A stretch of 64,000 nucleotides of DNA, taken from NCBI GenBank assembly GCA_964459845.1, contig CAYWOC010000005.1, positions 73,766 to 137,765 on the forward strand. The letters are read 5' to 3'. Origin of the DNA: CALZFJ01 sp964459845. Its GTDB lineage: Bacteria > Bacteroidota > Bacteroidia > Bacteroidales > Muribaculaceae. The position numbers and the translations under genes are program-made. Of the stretch, positions 35,001-43,224 are shown piece after piece (the first letter of the stretch is position 1; every line of letters starts with the position of its first letter). A model generated the notes under the pieces. That model had not been told where the DNA came from and did not search any database. It worked only from the letters and a program-made list of their open reading frames with translations.

Positions 35001-35659
35001 GCGAGCAGTGGCCAATGGTGGTCAAACTTGAGAAGGAACGTGAACTCGTGGGCATGTATCTTTCGGCACATCCGCTTGATCCTTATTATCTTGAACTTGA
35101 ATATGGGTGCTCGAAGCATTTGAAGGATATGGCCGAAGCATCTCAAACGCTCGACAAGGAGATTACATTCGGTGGGCTTGTTGTGTCGTTTGAAAGCAGA
35201 ATGACTAAAAATGGCAACCAATTCGGCATCATGAAGGTGGAAGACTATTCAGGGTCTTACGAGTTTATGCTGTTTGGCAAAGATTATTTCAACTATAAGC
35301 AGTATGGAGAACTTGGCACGCCCATATTAGTGCGAGGCATGTTCCAGAAGTCGCGATACAACGACCGCATCAACTTCAATATCCAGTCAATTGATTTGCT
35401 CGAAGATTATAAAGGAAAGATGATAAACTCCATCACAATAAATCTGGCGGAAGACTCGCTCAATACTTCAGATATTGATAAGATGAAAGCGTATATGAGC
35501 AAATCCACCGACAATAGGGCAGAATTGTTCTTCAAGCTCTATGATCAGGAGAAAAAGCACAACGTATTGTTGCAGTCGAAATATAAAATGCCGGTCACGA
35601 GACCATTCATTGAATTCTTAAAAAATCGCGACATAGCATTCGATATGAACGCAAATTGA
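32012..35659 (+). CDS. dnaE: DNA polymerase III subunit alpha
   Basis: 1215 residues, typical of DnaE1. The PHP domain (HLHVHSQYSVLDGQ ... LTDHGNMFG) is first, then the palm with the catalytic aspartates in SLPDIDIDFDDDGR and the nucleotide-binding GPGRGSAAGSAVAYCLGI, fingers with GLMVCS-like and YRPGPM segments, a tandem helix-hairpin-helix, an internal clamp-binding region and a C-terminal OB fold (ITFGGLVVSFESRMTKNGN). It is the replicative polymerase. A long lysine/glutamate-rich insert near residues 60-100 (KKEIKEIEASETPD) is common in Bacteroidota. Divergent from the antiporter, single gene, followed by tRNA-Ser. Confidence 0.97.
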   Translation: MQPFVHLHVHSQYSVLDGQASVKKLVDKAIANGMKGIALTDHGNMFGIKELHDYCNKKNGDVNGAIKQLKKEIKEIEASETPDSSRIDEIKAEIKEQEGRLFKPIFGCEMYVAEKSLYEHTSKHDIGRHLIVLAKNSVGYHNLIKLVSKAWTDGFYSHPRTDKESLKEHHEGLMVCSACLGGEVPKLITAGQIDEARKTVLWFKEVFGDDYYLELQRHKATVPNANHEAYPMQQVVNAELLKMSKEFGIKVVCTNDVHFVDEDDAEAHDRLICLSTGKKLNEKRMLYSKQEWMKTQEEMNEVFADVPEALSNTLELLDKTEFYSIDHGPILPNFPLPDGFTDNNDYLRYLVYEGAKKRWPNLDEEHKERIDFELDTIKNMGFPGYFLIVQDFIAAARRIGVSVGPGRGSAAGSAVAYCLGITQIDPIKYDLLFERFLNPDRISLPDIDIDFDDDGRARVLNYVTEKYGAEKVAHIITYGSMAAKMAIKDVARVEDLPIPESDRLSKFIPSKPNDMPSDENGKKYKVTIKNCLKCFPEFSAELHSPNPKVVETIKYAEKLEGNVRSTGVHACGVIIGRDDITDWVPVSTAVDKDNHKMLVTQYEGCVIESTGLIKMDFLGLKTLSIIKDALFNIKQTHGFDLDIDHIDIEDKKTYQLYCEGRTTGTFQFESAGMQKYLIELQPSTFEDLIAMNALYRPGPMDYIPDFIKRKHGELPIEYDIPVMEKYLKDTYGITVYQEQVMLLSRLLAGFTRGESDGLRKAMGKKLIDKLASLKPKFINGGKERGHDPEVLEKIWKDWEKFASYAFNKSHATCYSWVAFQTAYLKANYPSEYMAAVLSRSGDQDKMTKFMDECKAMKIAVKGPDVNESFQSFSANKSGDIRFGMSGIKGIGINVVNAIIEERNANGPFESIFDFVERVNLSACNRRALESLALAGAFDCFTEVKREDFFEKNAKGESFAEILVRYGQKFQGDKLSQVASLFGGTDEVVTVRPEVMHSEQWPMVVKLEKERELVGMYLSAHPLDPYYLELEYGCSKHLKDMAEASQTLDKEITFGGLVVSFESRMTKNGNQFGIMKVEDYSGSYEFMLFGKDYFNYKQYGELGTPILVRGMFQKSRYNDRINFNIQSIDLLEDYKGKMINSITINLAEDSLNTSDIDKMKAYMSKSTDNRAELFFKLYDQEKKHNVLLQSKYKMPVTRPFIEFLKNRDIAFDMNAN

Positions 35660-35729
35660 CGGCAAAACAGTTCCATAACGGCAAAAATAGAAAAAAATGA
35701 CAAAAATGCGATTTTTTTCTGCCGAAAAA

Positions 35730-35760
35730 TTTGCAGATTCAAAAATAGTTCGTAACTTTG
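35730..35760 (+). promoter_or_regulatory. promoter of tRNA-Ser
   Basis: TTTG (35730-35733), exactly 19 bp, TAACTTTG (35753-35760): a full consensus Bacteroidota promoter, about 60 nt upstream of the tRNA. Confidence 0.8.
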
Positions 35761-35822
35761 CACACGTCAAAACGAAATGACAATTTCGTTGAGCATCAAA
35801 AGAGATGTATTGAGACATTTTT

Positions 35823-35910
<88 letters not shown>

Positions 35911-35925
35911 ACAACAAAGTTAATT

Positions 35926-35962
35926 CCGCTGTAAGTCAATAACTTGCAGCGGTTTTGATTTT
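35926..35962 (+). terminator. terminator of tRNA-Ser
   Basis: CCGCTGTAAGT pairs with ACTTGCAGCGG (one T-G pair) around a short loop, followed by TTTTGATTTT. Confidence 0.85.
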
Positions 35963-36036
35963 ATATATACAAAAATACATACAAATTTTCATGCCCTAAT
36001 GGGACATTTGTCACACCCGATATCGATTATTCGTTG

Positions 36037-36044
36037 TATCTTTG
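36037..36044 (+). promoter_or_regulatory. -7 box TATCTTTG four bases before a start codon
   Basis: Exact TAnnTTTG ending at 36044, with ATG at 36048. Transcription would start at or next to the ATG, so the mRNA would have no leader. TTTG at 36007 is too far away (26 bp) for a standard -33. Confidence 0.5.
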
Positions 36045-36047
36045 CGT

Positions 36048-37085
36048 ATGACAACACTCTATAAGATATTGATTCTGTATGTTGGCTTTGCTCTCTCCTG
36101 TAACCTCTGTGCGCAAAGCCGAGATTCATCTTGTGGGCGCGACATAATATTAGATTTCGGAGAACGTATTGGAATTAACGTTGATTCTATTCCCCATAAG
36201 ATTGATAAATTGAGTGATAATGACCTGCTGTTAGATTTGAATTTGCGAAAGAAATTGCTTACAAATATTGTACCGGAACAGTATGTCGCTGATTCCAATT
36301 ATTCAGCTTATATGTGCGCTATCAGGCAGATTTCTGATTCTATTATAATGGTGCAGTATGCTTTGGCAGGCTTTGATTATGAAGCATTATTTCTGGCTAC
36401 TTATTCATGCGGCGGCATATTGAAAGATTCAATGTATTTAGATTATAGTTGGGATTTTGGAGATGCCGAGATTATTGACAACGATAAAGGAATAGAACGA
36501 ATATATAACACTACAACTATATGTGATTTTCTTTCTCATAATTCGTTTTTAATCACTTTAACAACGAGGCAGTTTGAAAAAGAATCCACATCAGAAAAAG
36601 AAACTGAATTATATCTATTTACGGAATCCACGCAGTATAGAGTCTGCGAAGATGGATTATATGAAGTGATCTCTACCGAAGTCAAGAAAGAAGGCTCCTT
36701 TGCGGGATGGGAAGACGATCCGTTTTTTTATGACATAGTTGAGCTGGACAGGATCGATAAGTTGCCACAATCTACACTAAATAAGTACTATCTATATAGA
36801 AAGATAGGAGAAGAAATTGGTGAAACTGAAGGACTGGTGTTTGATAGCATCTATGATTTTGCCTATGCGGTCAATCCTGATAAGTTTCTGAATTGGATAT
36901 ACGCTAATCGAGAGAAAGATGTTACAATATTTCTTAATGCACTCTACGACAAATATGAAAAATTTGATTGGGCAAAGACTTCTATCCGAAGAAGAATATT
37001 GTCAATGGTCGATTTCGATAAAAATACTTATTTTCTGAACTTATTAGACCGCTGGGATAAAGGTGGAAATGAAGGCGAAGAATAG
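36048..37085 (+). CDS. secreted protein of unknown function
   Basis: 345 residues from ATG 36048; a TTG two codons earlier is possible. A signal peptide (MTTLYKILILYVGFALSCNLCAQS) suggests a periplasmic or surface protein. I recognise no domain. The body is rich in acidic and aromatic residues with no repeats; there is a cysteine at about 29 in SSCGRD and a predicted helical C-terminus (LNWIYANREKDVTIFLNALYD). It overlaps the DUF4304 gene by 17 bp, so they are probably co-translated. More A/T-rich than dnaE just upstream, and adjacent to tRNA-Ser, which suggests recent arrival; no integrase is present. Confidence 0.7.
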   Translation: MTTLYKILILYVGFALSCNLCAQSRDSSCGRDIILDFGERIGINVDSIPHKIDKLSDNDLLLDLNLRKKLLTNIVPEQYVADSNYSAYMCAIRQISDSIIMVQYALAGFDYEALFLATYSCGGILKDSMYLDYSWDFGDAEIIDNDKGIERIYNTTTICDFLSHNSFLITLTTRQFEKESTSEKETELYLFTESTQYRVCEDGLYEVISTEVKKEGSFAGWEDDPFFYDIVELDRIDKLPQSTLNKYYLYRKIGEEIGETEGLVFDSIYDFAYAVNPDKFLNWIYANREKDVTIFLNALYDKYEKFDWAKTSIRRRILSMVDFDKNTYFLNLLDRWDKGGNEGEE

Positions 37086-37794
37086 ATTTCAGCGTCAAGG
37101 ATTCATCATCCTTATAGTATGCTCGGCGATAATGCTTGGCATAGGAATTTATATGTTTGTGGCCGATTTCAATTCAACAAGCATAGTGACGGGTTGGCGC
37201 ACCAATCCTTTCGAACAAACTATCACGTGGCAGACACCTGTATTCGGAGCGGTCATATTACTGATATTAGCATTATGCTTAAAAAAAAATAATCCGTCAT
37301 TGCCTAAAATGGATATTAAAGGGAAGCTCTCCTTTGTGTTTGATAAGATTACGGATTTCCTAAAGGAAAATGACTTCAAGAAGCGCGGTAATCATTTCTT
37401 CAAGAACAACGGCGAGATAGGTTATTGCCTTAACATTCAGAATGACAAATGGAATAATGCCGAAGAAATACGATTCACTCTTAACCTCGGCATATTTACT
37501 GATAGTTTTTGGCTCGAACATTATGATTACAAATGCTCAGGAGTCGCTCCCTCTTTCCCAAAAGAATATGAGTGCGCCGTCAGGGAGAGAATCGGGGAAT
37601 TATTGCCGACAAACGAGGACCGATGGTATAGTATCACTTCAGATACCAATGTAATGAAGCTATGGAATGAAATAGAACATGACCTTACGGATTATGTAGT
37701 GCCATTCTTCGCCAGATACAATACTGAATCTGACATAGTGCCAAATCAATTTATTTATAGAAAGGAGGCAGGCGATGAAACTGCCAGGTCGTAA
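37069..37794 (+). CDS. membrane protein with DUF4304 domain
   Basis: 241 residues from ATG 37069 (GTG 37063 possible). Two membrane segments come first (GFIILIVCSAIMLGIGIYMF and TPVFGAVILLILALCL), then a cytosolic domain that looks like DUF4304: FLKENDFKKRGNHFFKNNG, IGYCLNIQNDKWNNAEEIRFTLNLGIF, and the tail DRWYSI ... LTDYVVPFF. The function of DUF4304 is unknown to me. The fusion to a membrane anchor is less usual than free DUF4304. Overlaps both neighbours (17 and 20 bp). Confidence 0.75.
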   Translation: MKAKNRFQRQGFIILIVCSAIMLGIGIYMFVADFNSTSIVTGWRTNPFEQTITWQTPVFGAVILLILALCLKKNNPSLPKMDIKGKLSFVFDKITDFLKENDFKKRGNHFFKNNGEIGYCLNIQNDKWNNAEEIRFTLNLGIFTDSFWLEHYDYKCSGVAPSFPKEYECAVRERIGELLPTNEDRWYSITSDTNVMKLWNEIEHDLTDYVVPFFARYNTESDIVPNQFIYRKEAGDETARS

Positions 37795-37957
37795 ATCATT
37801 AGAGTTTAACATATCATTGATAATGTCATGCGCGGGAGCTTTGGGTGCAGGTATAATGCTTGCAACCGGCTTGAATTGGTGGCTATTTGTAGCGTTTGCA
37901 GCAACTGCAATTATTGGCTCGGTATTGGTTTCAAAGATATTAGAATGCGTTGATTAA
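37775..37957 (+). CDS. 60-residue membrane protein
   Basis: Two hydrophobic helices (ISLIMSCAGALGAGIMLATG and WWLFVAFAATAIIGSVLVSKIL) joined by a very short turn, with a basic N-terminus (MKLPGRKS). Starts inside the DUF4304 gene with a 20-bp overlap in another frame, which points to coupled translation. Function unknown. Confidence 0.6.
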   Translation: MKLPGRKSLEFNISLIMSCAGALGAGIMLATGLNWWLFVAFAATAIIGSVLVSKILECVD

Positions 37958-38343
37958 ATTATATGCTTTTTGCTGGGGAATACTGGCAGTGGCGGGCAGC
38001 GTAATTACATATCTGACATATGCCCCCCGTGTATTGCGAAACAGACAAGTACATAATGAAACACCCGGCATCAATAATCGGCTTTGACAGCACCATTCTT
38101 TATGAAAAGAAAGGACTGCTAGAAATAGAAAAACAACGGTATAAGGATGCCTATCCCCAATCCATGATACCGCTGGATTCTATCGGTGTGATTGTGATTT
38201 ATGGAGAGTTAAACAATGGCGAAGCACTGGAACATAGCGTATCAGTTCTGCCGCTTGATGAGGAAAATCCAAAAAGTATGCACGCAAACACAATATCAAA
38301 TATCAGTAGCCATGAAAAAAGAAAAATTACTCGGTTTATTTGA
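37950..38343 (+). pseudogene. membrane-anchored small protein gene with probable frameshift in a C6 run
   Basis: A frame from TTG 37950 encodes one membrane segment (LYAFCWGILAVAGSVITYL, then TYAP) and reaches the run CCCCCC at 38023-38028. A second frame, with ATG at 38020, encodes YCETDKYIMKHPASIIGFD and continues to 38343. Removing one C joins them into one protein of about 130 residues with an N-terminal helix and a soluble domain. Each frame alone is odd: the first stops near 38085, the second begins right after a stop. This may be a real mutation, a phase-variable tract or a sequencing error. It belongs to the same overlapping gene cluster. Confidence 0.5.
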
Positions 38344-38408
38344 ATAATTTTTTAATTCAAACACAAAATATATGCCAATATCGGGGCAGCAGCAGACAGG
38401 TTCAAAAT

Positions 38409-39287
38409 TTATTGGGTCAGTTCTGGCGGAAGAATCGGCATCGCCCCTTCCTTGGTACAAACAAATGCAGACGTGCGTACGGCAATGGAATGGGCCTCAG
38501 CCACACTCTTCCCTCTAAGAATCGAAGAAATGAATGCAGCAGTAAAGCTGTCACCGGCACCAACGGTATCTGCCACGTCGACTTTCGGTGTCGGTTGGAA
38601 TGACACATTTCCGGGAGTAAGCACATAGCTGCCGTTAATTCCACAAGTAAGAATAAGCATCTTCAAATTATATTTGCCAAGAAGTATCCAACATTTATCC
38701 TGAAGGTCAATTCCCGGATAGCCAAACATACGACTAACTGCAACCAGTTCCTCATCGTTTATTTTCAATATGTTGCAACGCTTCATAGAATTGGATAGAA
38801 TCTCTTTGGTGTAAAATCCCTGACGCAGATTTACGTCAAATACAATCAAGTTGCCGTCTGTTTCAGGCATTGCATCCAAAAATTCATTTATCGTATTTCG
38901 CGACACCACATTACGTTGAGCAAGCGAACCGAAGCAAACGGCTTTTGTCCTTTTCGCAAGCGCCTCAAGACTATCGGTATAAGGAATATTATCCCACGCC
39001 ACATTTTCCTTGATTTCATATTGCGGAATACCGGCCTGATATATTTCCACCAACACAGTCCCTGTGGGATATGGCACCTCAGGAATTATATAATTCAGTC
39101 CTTTGGATGTAAAGTTCTCCACGATTTCCTTTCCCAACACGTCATCACCGACAGCGCTTACCACACAGCTCGGCAACCCAAACTGGGATACATGATAAGC
39201 AAAATTGGCAGGAGCGCCTCCTATTTTCTTGCCTTCAGGAAGAATATCCCATAACGCCTCACCCATTCCTACAACGACATCATTCAT
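38409..39287 (-). CDS. PfkB-family carbohydrate kinase (fructokinase-like)
   Basis: 292 residues from ATG 39287 (MNDVVVGMGEALWDILPEG). The N-terminal sugar-binding signature is GGAPANFAYHVSQFG; the C-terminal ATP/anion-hole signature is DTVGAGDSFTAAFISS with the catalytic Asp. This subgroup resembles ScrK/fructokinases, which phosphorylate fructose with ATP; sugar choice is inference. No transporter or glycosidase is beside it. The gene on the same strand downstream of the hydrolase at 39485 is separated by about 200 bp, so it is probably transcribed alone. Confidence 0.9.
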   Translation of the reverse strand: MNDVVVGMGEALWDILPEGKKIGGAPANFAYHVSQFGLPSCVVSAVGDDVLGKEIVENFTSKGLNYIIPEVPYPTGTVLVEIYQAGIPQYEIKENVAWDNIPYTDSLEALAKRTKAVCFGSLAQRNVVSRNTINEFLDAMPETDGNLIVFDVNLRQGFYTKEILSNSMKRCNILKINDEELVAVSRMFGYPGIDLQDKCWILLGKYNLKMLILTCGINGSYVLTPGNVSFQPTPKVDVADTVGAGDSFTAAFISSILRGKSVAEAHSIAVRTSAFVCTKEGAMPILPPELTQ

Positions 39288-39484
39288 ATTGATTCTATTT
39301 TGACCTTGCAATTTATAATATCTACAGTAGCAAGCACGTATTCTCAAGATATGCATACACATCAAAGCGCCATCAGCACTATATGAAGGCAGCATAATCA
39401 TAAAGCCGATATCAAATAACGGTAATAAAAACTATATTATTGCACAACTACTGTATTTATTTAAAATGCCTGATAAATATTAGA

Positions 39485-40441
39485 TTACATGCTCCGCAAT
39501 TTAAGCCAATCCAACATCGCGGCATACATCTCCTGTCGTATCTCTTTGCGCGACAGAGCCAAATCATGAAGTCCGCCGAAAAATGTGATTTCCGTAACAT
39601 CATCACCGAGCCGCAGACCATAACGCGAGATTGCATCAACATCAAGTATCGCATCGGCTCGATAATATTTTTCCTTGCCATCTCCACCTCTCACTGATTC
39701 AGCCGAATGCATCAGCAATATGGGGACATTAATTTTACGATGACGCAAAAGTCGTTGAGCCGTATGTATAGCCCGTATCCACCCCATGTCAGGATCAGGC
39801 AATATGTCAGGTTTCCAGTCCGTGCGATAAGTCCACTCCCCTCCATGTTCAGTCGATAAAGTCTCAGCATATCCGCTATCGGGCTTTTGTTTGACCTTAA
39901 CATTCGGCATAATTTTTCCGAGCATACTGACTATCGGCATAGCCATCCGACGCATCAGAGGAGGGAGATTCCAGTCAAGAAATGGACTATTGAGCATAAG
40001 AGCTTTTATCATGAGCGATGGATGTTCCGACATATAAAGCGATGTCGTAAGACCTCCGGTCGAATGACCCATCAATATTATTTCCTGATTGCCTTCTGCC
40101 GTAATAATATCTATCGCAGATTCTATATCCGCAAAATATTCATGCATGTCTCTGACCTGAAACATTCTTTGTCCAATCATCAAAGAACGTCCATATTTAC
40201 GTAAATCAACAGCATAGAAATTATATCCGTTACGAGCAAACATTTCAGCCATCTCCGCCTGAAGGAAATAATCACTGAAACCGTGTACATATAAAATGGA
40301 TTTTTTACTTTCTCCATGCGACAGCAATCGGATAACAGCGCTTCGCACATGTCCGCTGTAATCATCAGGATGAATAATATGCGTCATCTCAAATCCGGCC
40401 CCTAAATAATCGGGATGCCAGTCTATTTTATTGTGTTTCAT
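39485..40441 (-). CDS. alpha/beta hydrolase (serine aminopeptidase S33 / lysophospholipase type)
   Basis: 318 residues. The oxyanion HG motif (ILYVHGFSDYF) and the nucleophile elbow GHSTGG with S127 are clear; VDLRKYGRS follows the family pattern. The catalytic His is probably in FFGGLHDLALS near residue 296 and the Asp in the SAESVRGGD region. It has no signal peptide, so it should act in the cytoplasm on an ester or monoacylglycerol-like substrate. It is 6 bp from the broken MBL gene upstream, so the two once formed a transcript. Confidence 0.88.
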   Translation of the reverse strand: MKHNKIDWHPDYLGAGFEMTHIIHPDDYSGHVRSAVIRLLSHGESKKSILYVHGFSDYFLQAEMAEMFARNGYNFYAVDLRKYGRSLMIGQRMFQVRDMHEYFADIESAIDIITAEGNQEIILMGHSTGGLTTSLYMSEHPSLMIKALMLNSPFLDWNLPPLMRRMAMPIVSMLGKIMPNVKVKQKPDSGYAETLSTEHGGEWTYRTDWKPDILPDPDMGWIRAIHTAQRLLRHRKINVPILLMHSAESVRGGDGKEKYYRADAILDVDAISRYGLRLGDDVTEITFFGGLHDLALSRKEIRQEMYAAMLDWLKLRSM

Positions 40442-40447
40442 AATAAT

Positions 40448-41135
40448 TTAAATAACTACAGTCTGTGGATTAAGATTAGGATCATGATTTGCCCATGAGG
40501 CAACACAGTTTTTATCAAGGCTCATCTCCCGTATCCATTCAAGTGATTTATGAAGATCGGACTTATTGGCAAATGGCCCCGGAAGTATCATTTCCTGCCA
40601 TGAACGAGAAGAATATCCCCCGTCAGAAAACATCAGCACGTATCTGCCTTCTCTACTTACCAACATTCCACACAATCCATCGGAATGTCCGGAAATATCC
40701 ACCAACTGTACTGAACTGTCTCCAAAAAGGTCGTATGATTTTCCAAACGACCCAATACCGGTATCTGCAAAATCAAATGACTGCACCGGAAGTCCTTCCC
40801 AAAGCCCAGGATATTTCAATAATTGCTCTTTAGCCGACTCTCCTTCCGGAAGCCACCCTTTGCTTATTTTTGTAAGCAACCGTCCCCATTTGCTTTGATT
40901 GGGCAGAAATGTCGATTCCACCCTTTGGAGCAATATCACGCCCCCATCCGGTATCGAAAAGCACAATACCGTCGGGATGCTCGATAAGATAAACAGATAC
41001 GGGAATCCAAGAGAAACTCTTTTTCGGCTCAAAAATCCCCGAAGCCCTTAACATGCTGGCGTTTCCATATGGCACACCTTGACTAACATAAACGCTGCCC
41101 GTGTGAAGCAAATGTATCTTGATTTCATTTCTCAT
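40448..41135 (-). pseudogene. decayed MBL-fold hydrolase (AttM/lactonase-like)
   Basis: Two frames make one damaged gene. The first (41135 down to about 40870) encodes the MBL N-terminus: KIHLLHTGSVYVSQGVPYGN ... VSVYLIEHPDGIVLFDTGWG. One extra base near 40860 (a CAAAGGG stretch) shifts to the frame that continues KGWLPEGESAKEQL and ends with FADTGIGSFGKSYDLFGD, DISGHSDGLCGM and ASWANHDPN. The middle, where the family has the zinc motif HxHxDH (or SHxDxDH), is missing: the text runs from KEQLLKYPG straight to WEGLPVQSFDF. So there is both a frameshift and an internal deletion of the metal site. The product cannot be an active metallo-hydrolase. Confidence 0.8.
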
Positions 41136-41374
41136 AATACTAAATTCTGAACATAATTCTCACTTGGCATACATTATCTATAACGATGATCGAGCGTACA
41201 TGGTTCTTAATATATGGCCAACTATAAAATCTCACACCTTGCCATTGAAATTATTCATATACATTACACCGCATCAGGCATAACACCGCTTGCGATCCAA
41301 AGGTGTCCGTCTTATGAATATGAGCCCACTTGAATTAGAAATTTTATTCCATTTAACCTAATTCCAAATATTAT
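41136..41374. other. 239-bp gap without a gene
   Basis: Between the broken MBL gene and the Nim-like gene. No coding sequence, repeat or clear promoter box is seen. Confidence 0.5.
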
Positions 41375-41857
41375 TTACGGTTTACATTTTCCAACCGGCG
41401 GCTCAGATAAAGTTATCCTCACTACAGTGGTAATATTCAGACTGCGAGCTATCGCCTCATCAAAGTGAGACATGAATTTGGGGAGAAAACGTTGGCATAT
41501 CAACCGCAGAGCTTCAACTTTTTCGTCATTGTCACTAACTATCTGTGCTTTGCCCAACGCAATTGCCGAATGAAAATATTCGGTAAAATTGCTTTTCTCC
41601 TCCTCGTATTTAGGCGTGCATTTGCTGACAGCCGATAGACTGACAATAGGATTCACTTTCAGACAATCTATTTTCTCGCCTTCTCCCGCACAATGAAAAT
41701 AGAAAACATTATCTCCTTTACGAACAAGCGATAACGGTATGCCATATGCCGTCCCGTCAGGACGAGTCATACTGACAGTCACAAAAGGAGCTTTATCAAA
41801 AACTTCAAGGGCCCAATCAGAATCTTTCCTCCGATTACACTTTCTCATCGGTCGCAT
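41375..41857 (-). CDS. Nim-like PNPOx-fold protein (nitroimidazole-resistance family)
   Basis: 160 residues. MRPMRKCNRRKDSDWALEVF starts the family, followed by FVTVSMTRPDGTAYGIPLS and the FMN/cofactor loop FYFHCAGEGEKIDCLKVNP, then CTPKYEEEKSNFTEYFHSAIALGKA. This matches the pyridoxamine 5'-phosphate oxidase-like PF12900 group, whose Nim members reduce 5-nitroimidazoles to amines; most members are of unknown use. Whether this one gives drug resistance cannot be told. It is downstream of an HxlR regulator on the same strand (98-bp gap). Confidence 0.85.
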   Translation of the reverse strand: MRPMRKCNRRKDSDWALEVFDKAPFVTVSMTRPDGTAYGIPLSLVRKGDNVFYFHCAGEGEKIDCLKVNPIVSLSAVSKCTPKYEEEKSNFTEYFHSAIALGKAQIVSDNDEKVEALRLICQRFLPKFMSHFDEAIARSLNITTVVRITLSEPPVGKCKP

Positions 41858-41955
41858 AATACCTTTATTTTATATTTGCATGGACTCTGCGCAAGAGTAT
41901 AAAGCCTACAGATTCCAAATTAATATTCTGTAAATTACCATATCCATTCAAGAGT

Positions 41956-42324
41956 TTATACATTTTCATATTCAGCACGATGTGACAACACACTTTGCAT
42001 ATTGTTTTTAGCCCACTCTGTCAATTGCATAATCAAAGGAATCAGTGATTTTCCTGTTTTCGTCAGGCTGTATTCCACCTTTGGGGGCACCTGAACAAAT
42101 ATCTTTCGATCAATCAAACCATCGGCTTCAAGCATCTTAAGTGTCTTCGAGAGCACTCGAGTAGAGATATCCGGAATCAGCTTTCCAAGCTCATTGAATC
42201 TTACAATCCCCTCTTCTTCGATAACAAGCAACACCAGTAAAGACCATTTGTTGCCGAAACGAGCCACAACATTTCTCACAGGACAAATCTCTATTATCGA
42301 ATTGCTATCTTCCTTTTTCTTCAT
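41956..42324 (-). CDS. HxlR-family winged-helix transcription regulator
   Basis: 122 residues. The family pattern is clear: CPVRNVVARFGNKWSLLVLL (C-P...G-x-K-W), RFNELGKLIPDISTRVLSKTLK with the recognition helix, LEADGLIDRKIFVQVPPKVEYSLTKTG (the wing) and a C-terminal dimer helix. HxlR proteins sense electrophiles or redox stress through the N-terminal cysteine, here C14. It probably controls itself and the Nim-like gene downstream (inference). Confidence 0.92.
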   Translation of the reverse strand: MKKKEDSNSIIEICPVRNVVARFGNKWSLLVLLVIEEEGIVRFNELGKLIPDISTRVLSKTLKMLEADGLIDRKIFVQVPPKVEYSLTKTGKSLIPLIMQLTEWAKNNMQSVLSHRAEYENV

Positions 42325-42693
42325 ACAAGTTACGCTTTATTTTGCAAAGTTAATATCAAATAAGCATATATTTACATTCATGACACAATAAAATCTTTTT
42401 TATGTTCTAAATTACTGATTATCTATAAAAGTGACAAAAAGGTTATCATCAGCCATAAAAGTACCGGCACACAAACCAATCCGTTTATGGGCATATCTCC
42501 CACAGGAAAAAAATAAATGTAACAGCGATGAACATTTATGAATTAAAAAATAGCATAATCATCCGTGAACATGGATTACCAGACCTATTCACTCTGCTAA
42601 ATCAATTAGGAGCAATCCCTTCGCCACAATGATAAAAGCAGGAAATAGCAATCATTTAGTTAGATCTTATAAAAGAATGATTATCTTTGTAAT
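42325..42693. other. 369-bp A/T-rich divergent gap
   Basis: Between the HxlR gene (minus) and the GNAT gene (plus). It holds a 34-codon reading frame 42528-42632 beginning MNIYELKNSIIIREHGLPDL, which reads like protein but has no recognised match, and the TATCTTTG box at 42682. Confidence 0.4.
42682..42689 (+). promoter_or_regulatory. -7 box TATCTTTG five bases before the GNAT start
   Basis: Exact TAnnTTTG ending at 42689; ATG is at 42694. As with 36037, transcription would begin at the start codon, giving a leaderless mRNA. Confidence 0.5.
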
Positions 42694-43137
42694 ATGCCTA
42701 AAATAGTAAAATGTTCTGATAAAGATTATGCCACACTCTCTAAAATATGGGAGCGTTCAGTCCGTACTACTCACGATTTTATTGATGAAAATACAATCGC
42801 CGAAATCAAAGAGAAGCTATCTTCTTGTTATTTCCCCAACGTTAATCTATATGCAGTTAATGTCAACGGCTCATTAGTCGGTTTTATGGGATTGTCTAAC
42901 AATAAAATAGAAATGCTGTTTGTTGACAGTAATTATCAAAAACTTGGCTTCGGATCTATGCTTATTGACTTTGCAAAACAGAACGGAGTTACAAAAGTCG
43001 ATGTAAACGAACAAAATCCAACAGCACTCAAATTTTACCTTTCAAAAAAGTTTAGAATAATCAGTCGCGATGACACTGATGAAGACGGAAGACCATATCC
43101 GATAATACATCTTCTATTGCAAGACACTAATTCTTAA
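42694..43137 (+). CDS. GNAT-family N-acetyltransferase
   Basis: 147 residues. The acetyl-CoA-binding motif A is EMLFVDSNYQKLGFGSMLIDFA (Q/R-x-x-G-x-G/A), preceded by VNGSLVGFMGL, and followed by the motif B region NEQNPTALKFYLSKKF. A likely N-acetyltransferase of a small molecule or protein; the substrate is unknown. Convergent with the hmu-like operon (145-bp gap containing a hairpin). Confidence 0.88.
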   Translation: MPKIVKCSDKDYATLSKIWERSVRTTHDFIDENTIAEIKEKLSSCYFPNVNLYAVNVNGSLVGFMGLSNNKIEMLFVDSNYQKLGFGSMLIDFAKQNGVTKVDVNEQNPTALKFYLSKKFRIISRDDTDEDGRPYPIIHLLLQDTNS

Positions 43138-43224
43138 CCCAATAGATTACCAGGCTATATCAATGAACTATTCTTATATCCACAATTTTCGTTATCAAAA
43201 ATGAGATTTTAATCATAATAAGTT

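Noticed and set aside
38340..38603. 87-residue frame on the plus strand behind the frameshifted gene
   Set aside because: It lies antisense over the PfkB kinase coding region and has no protein-like features of its own.
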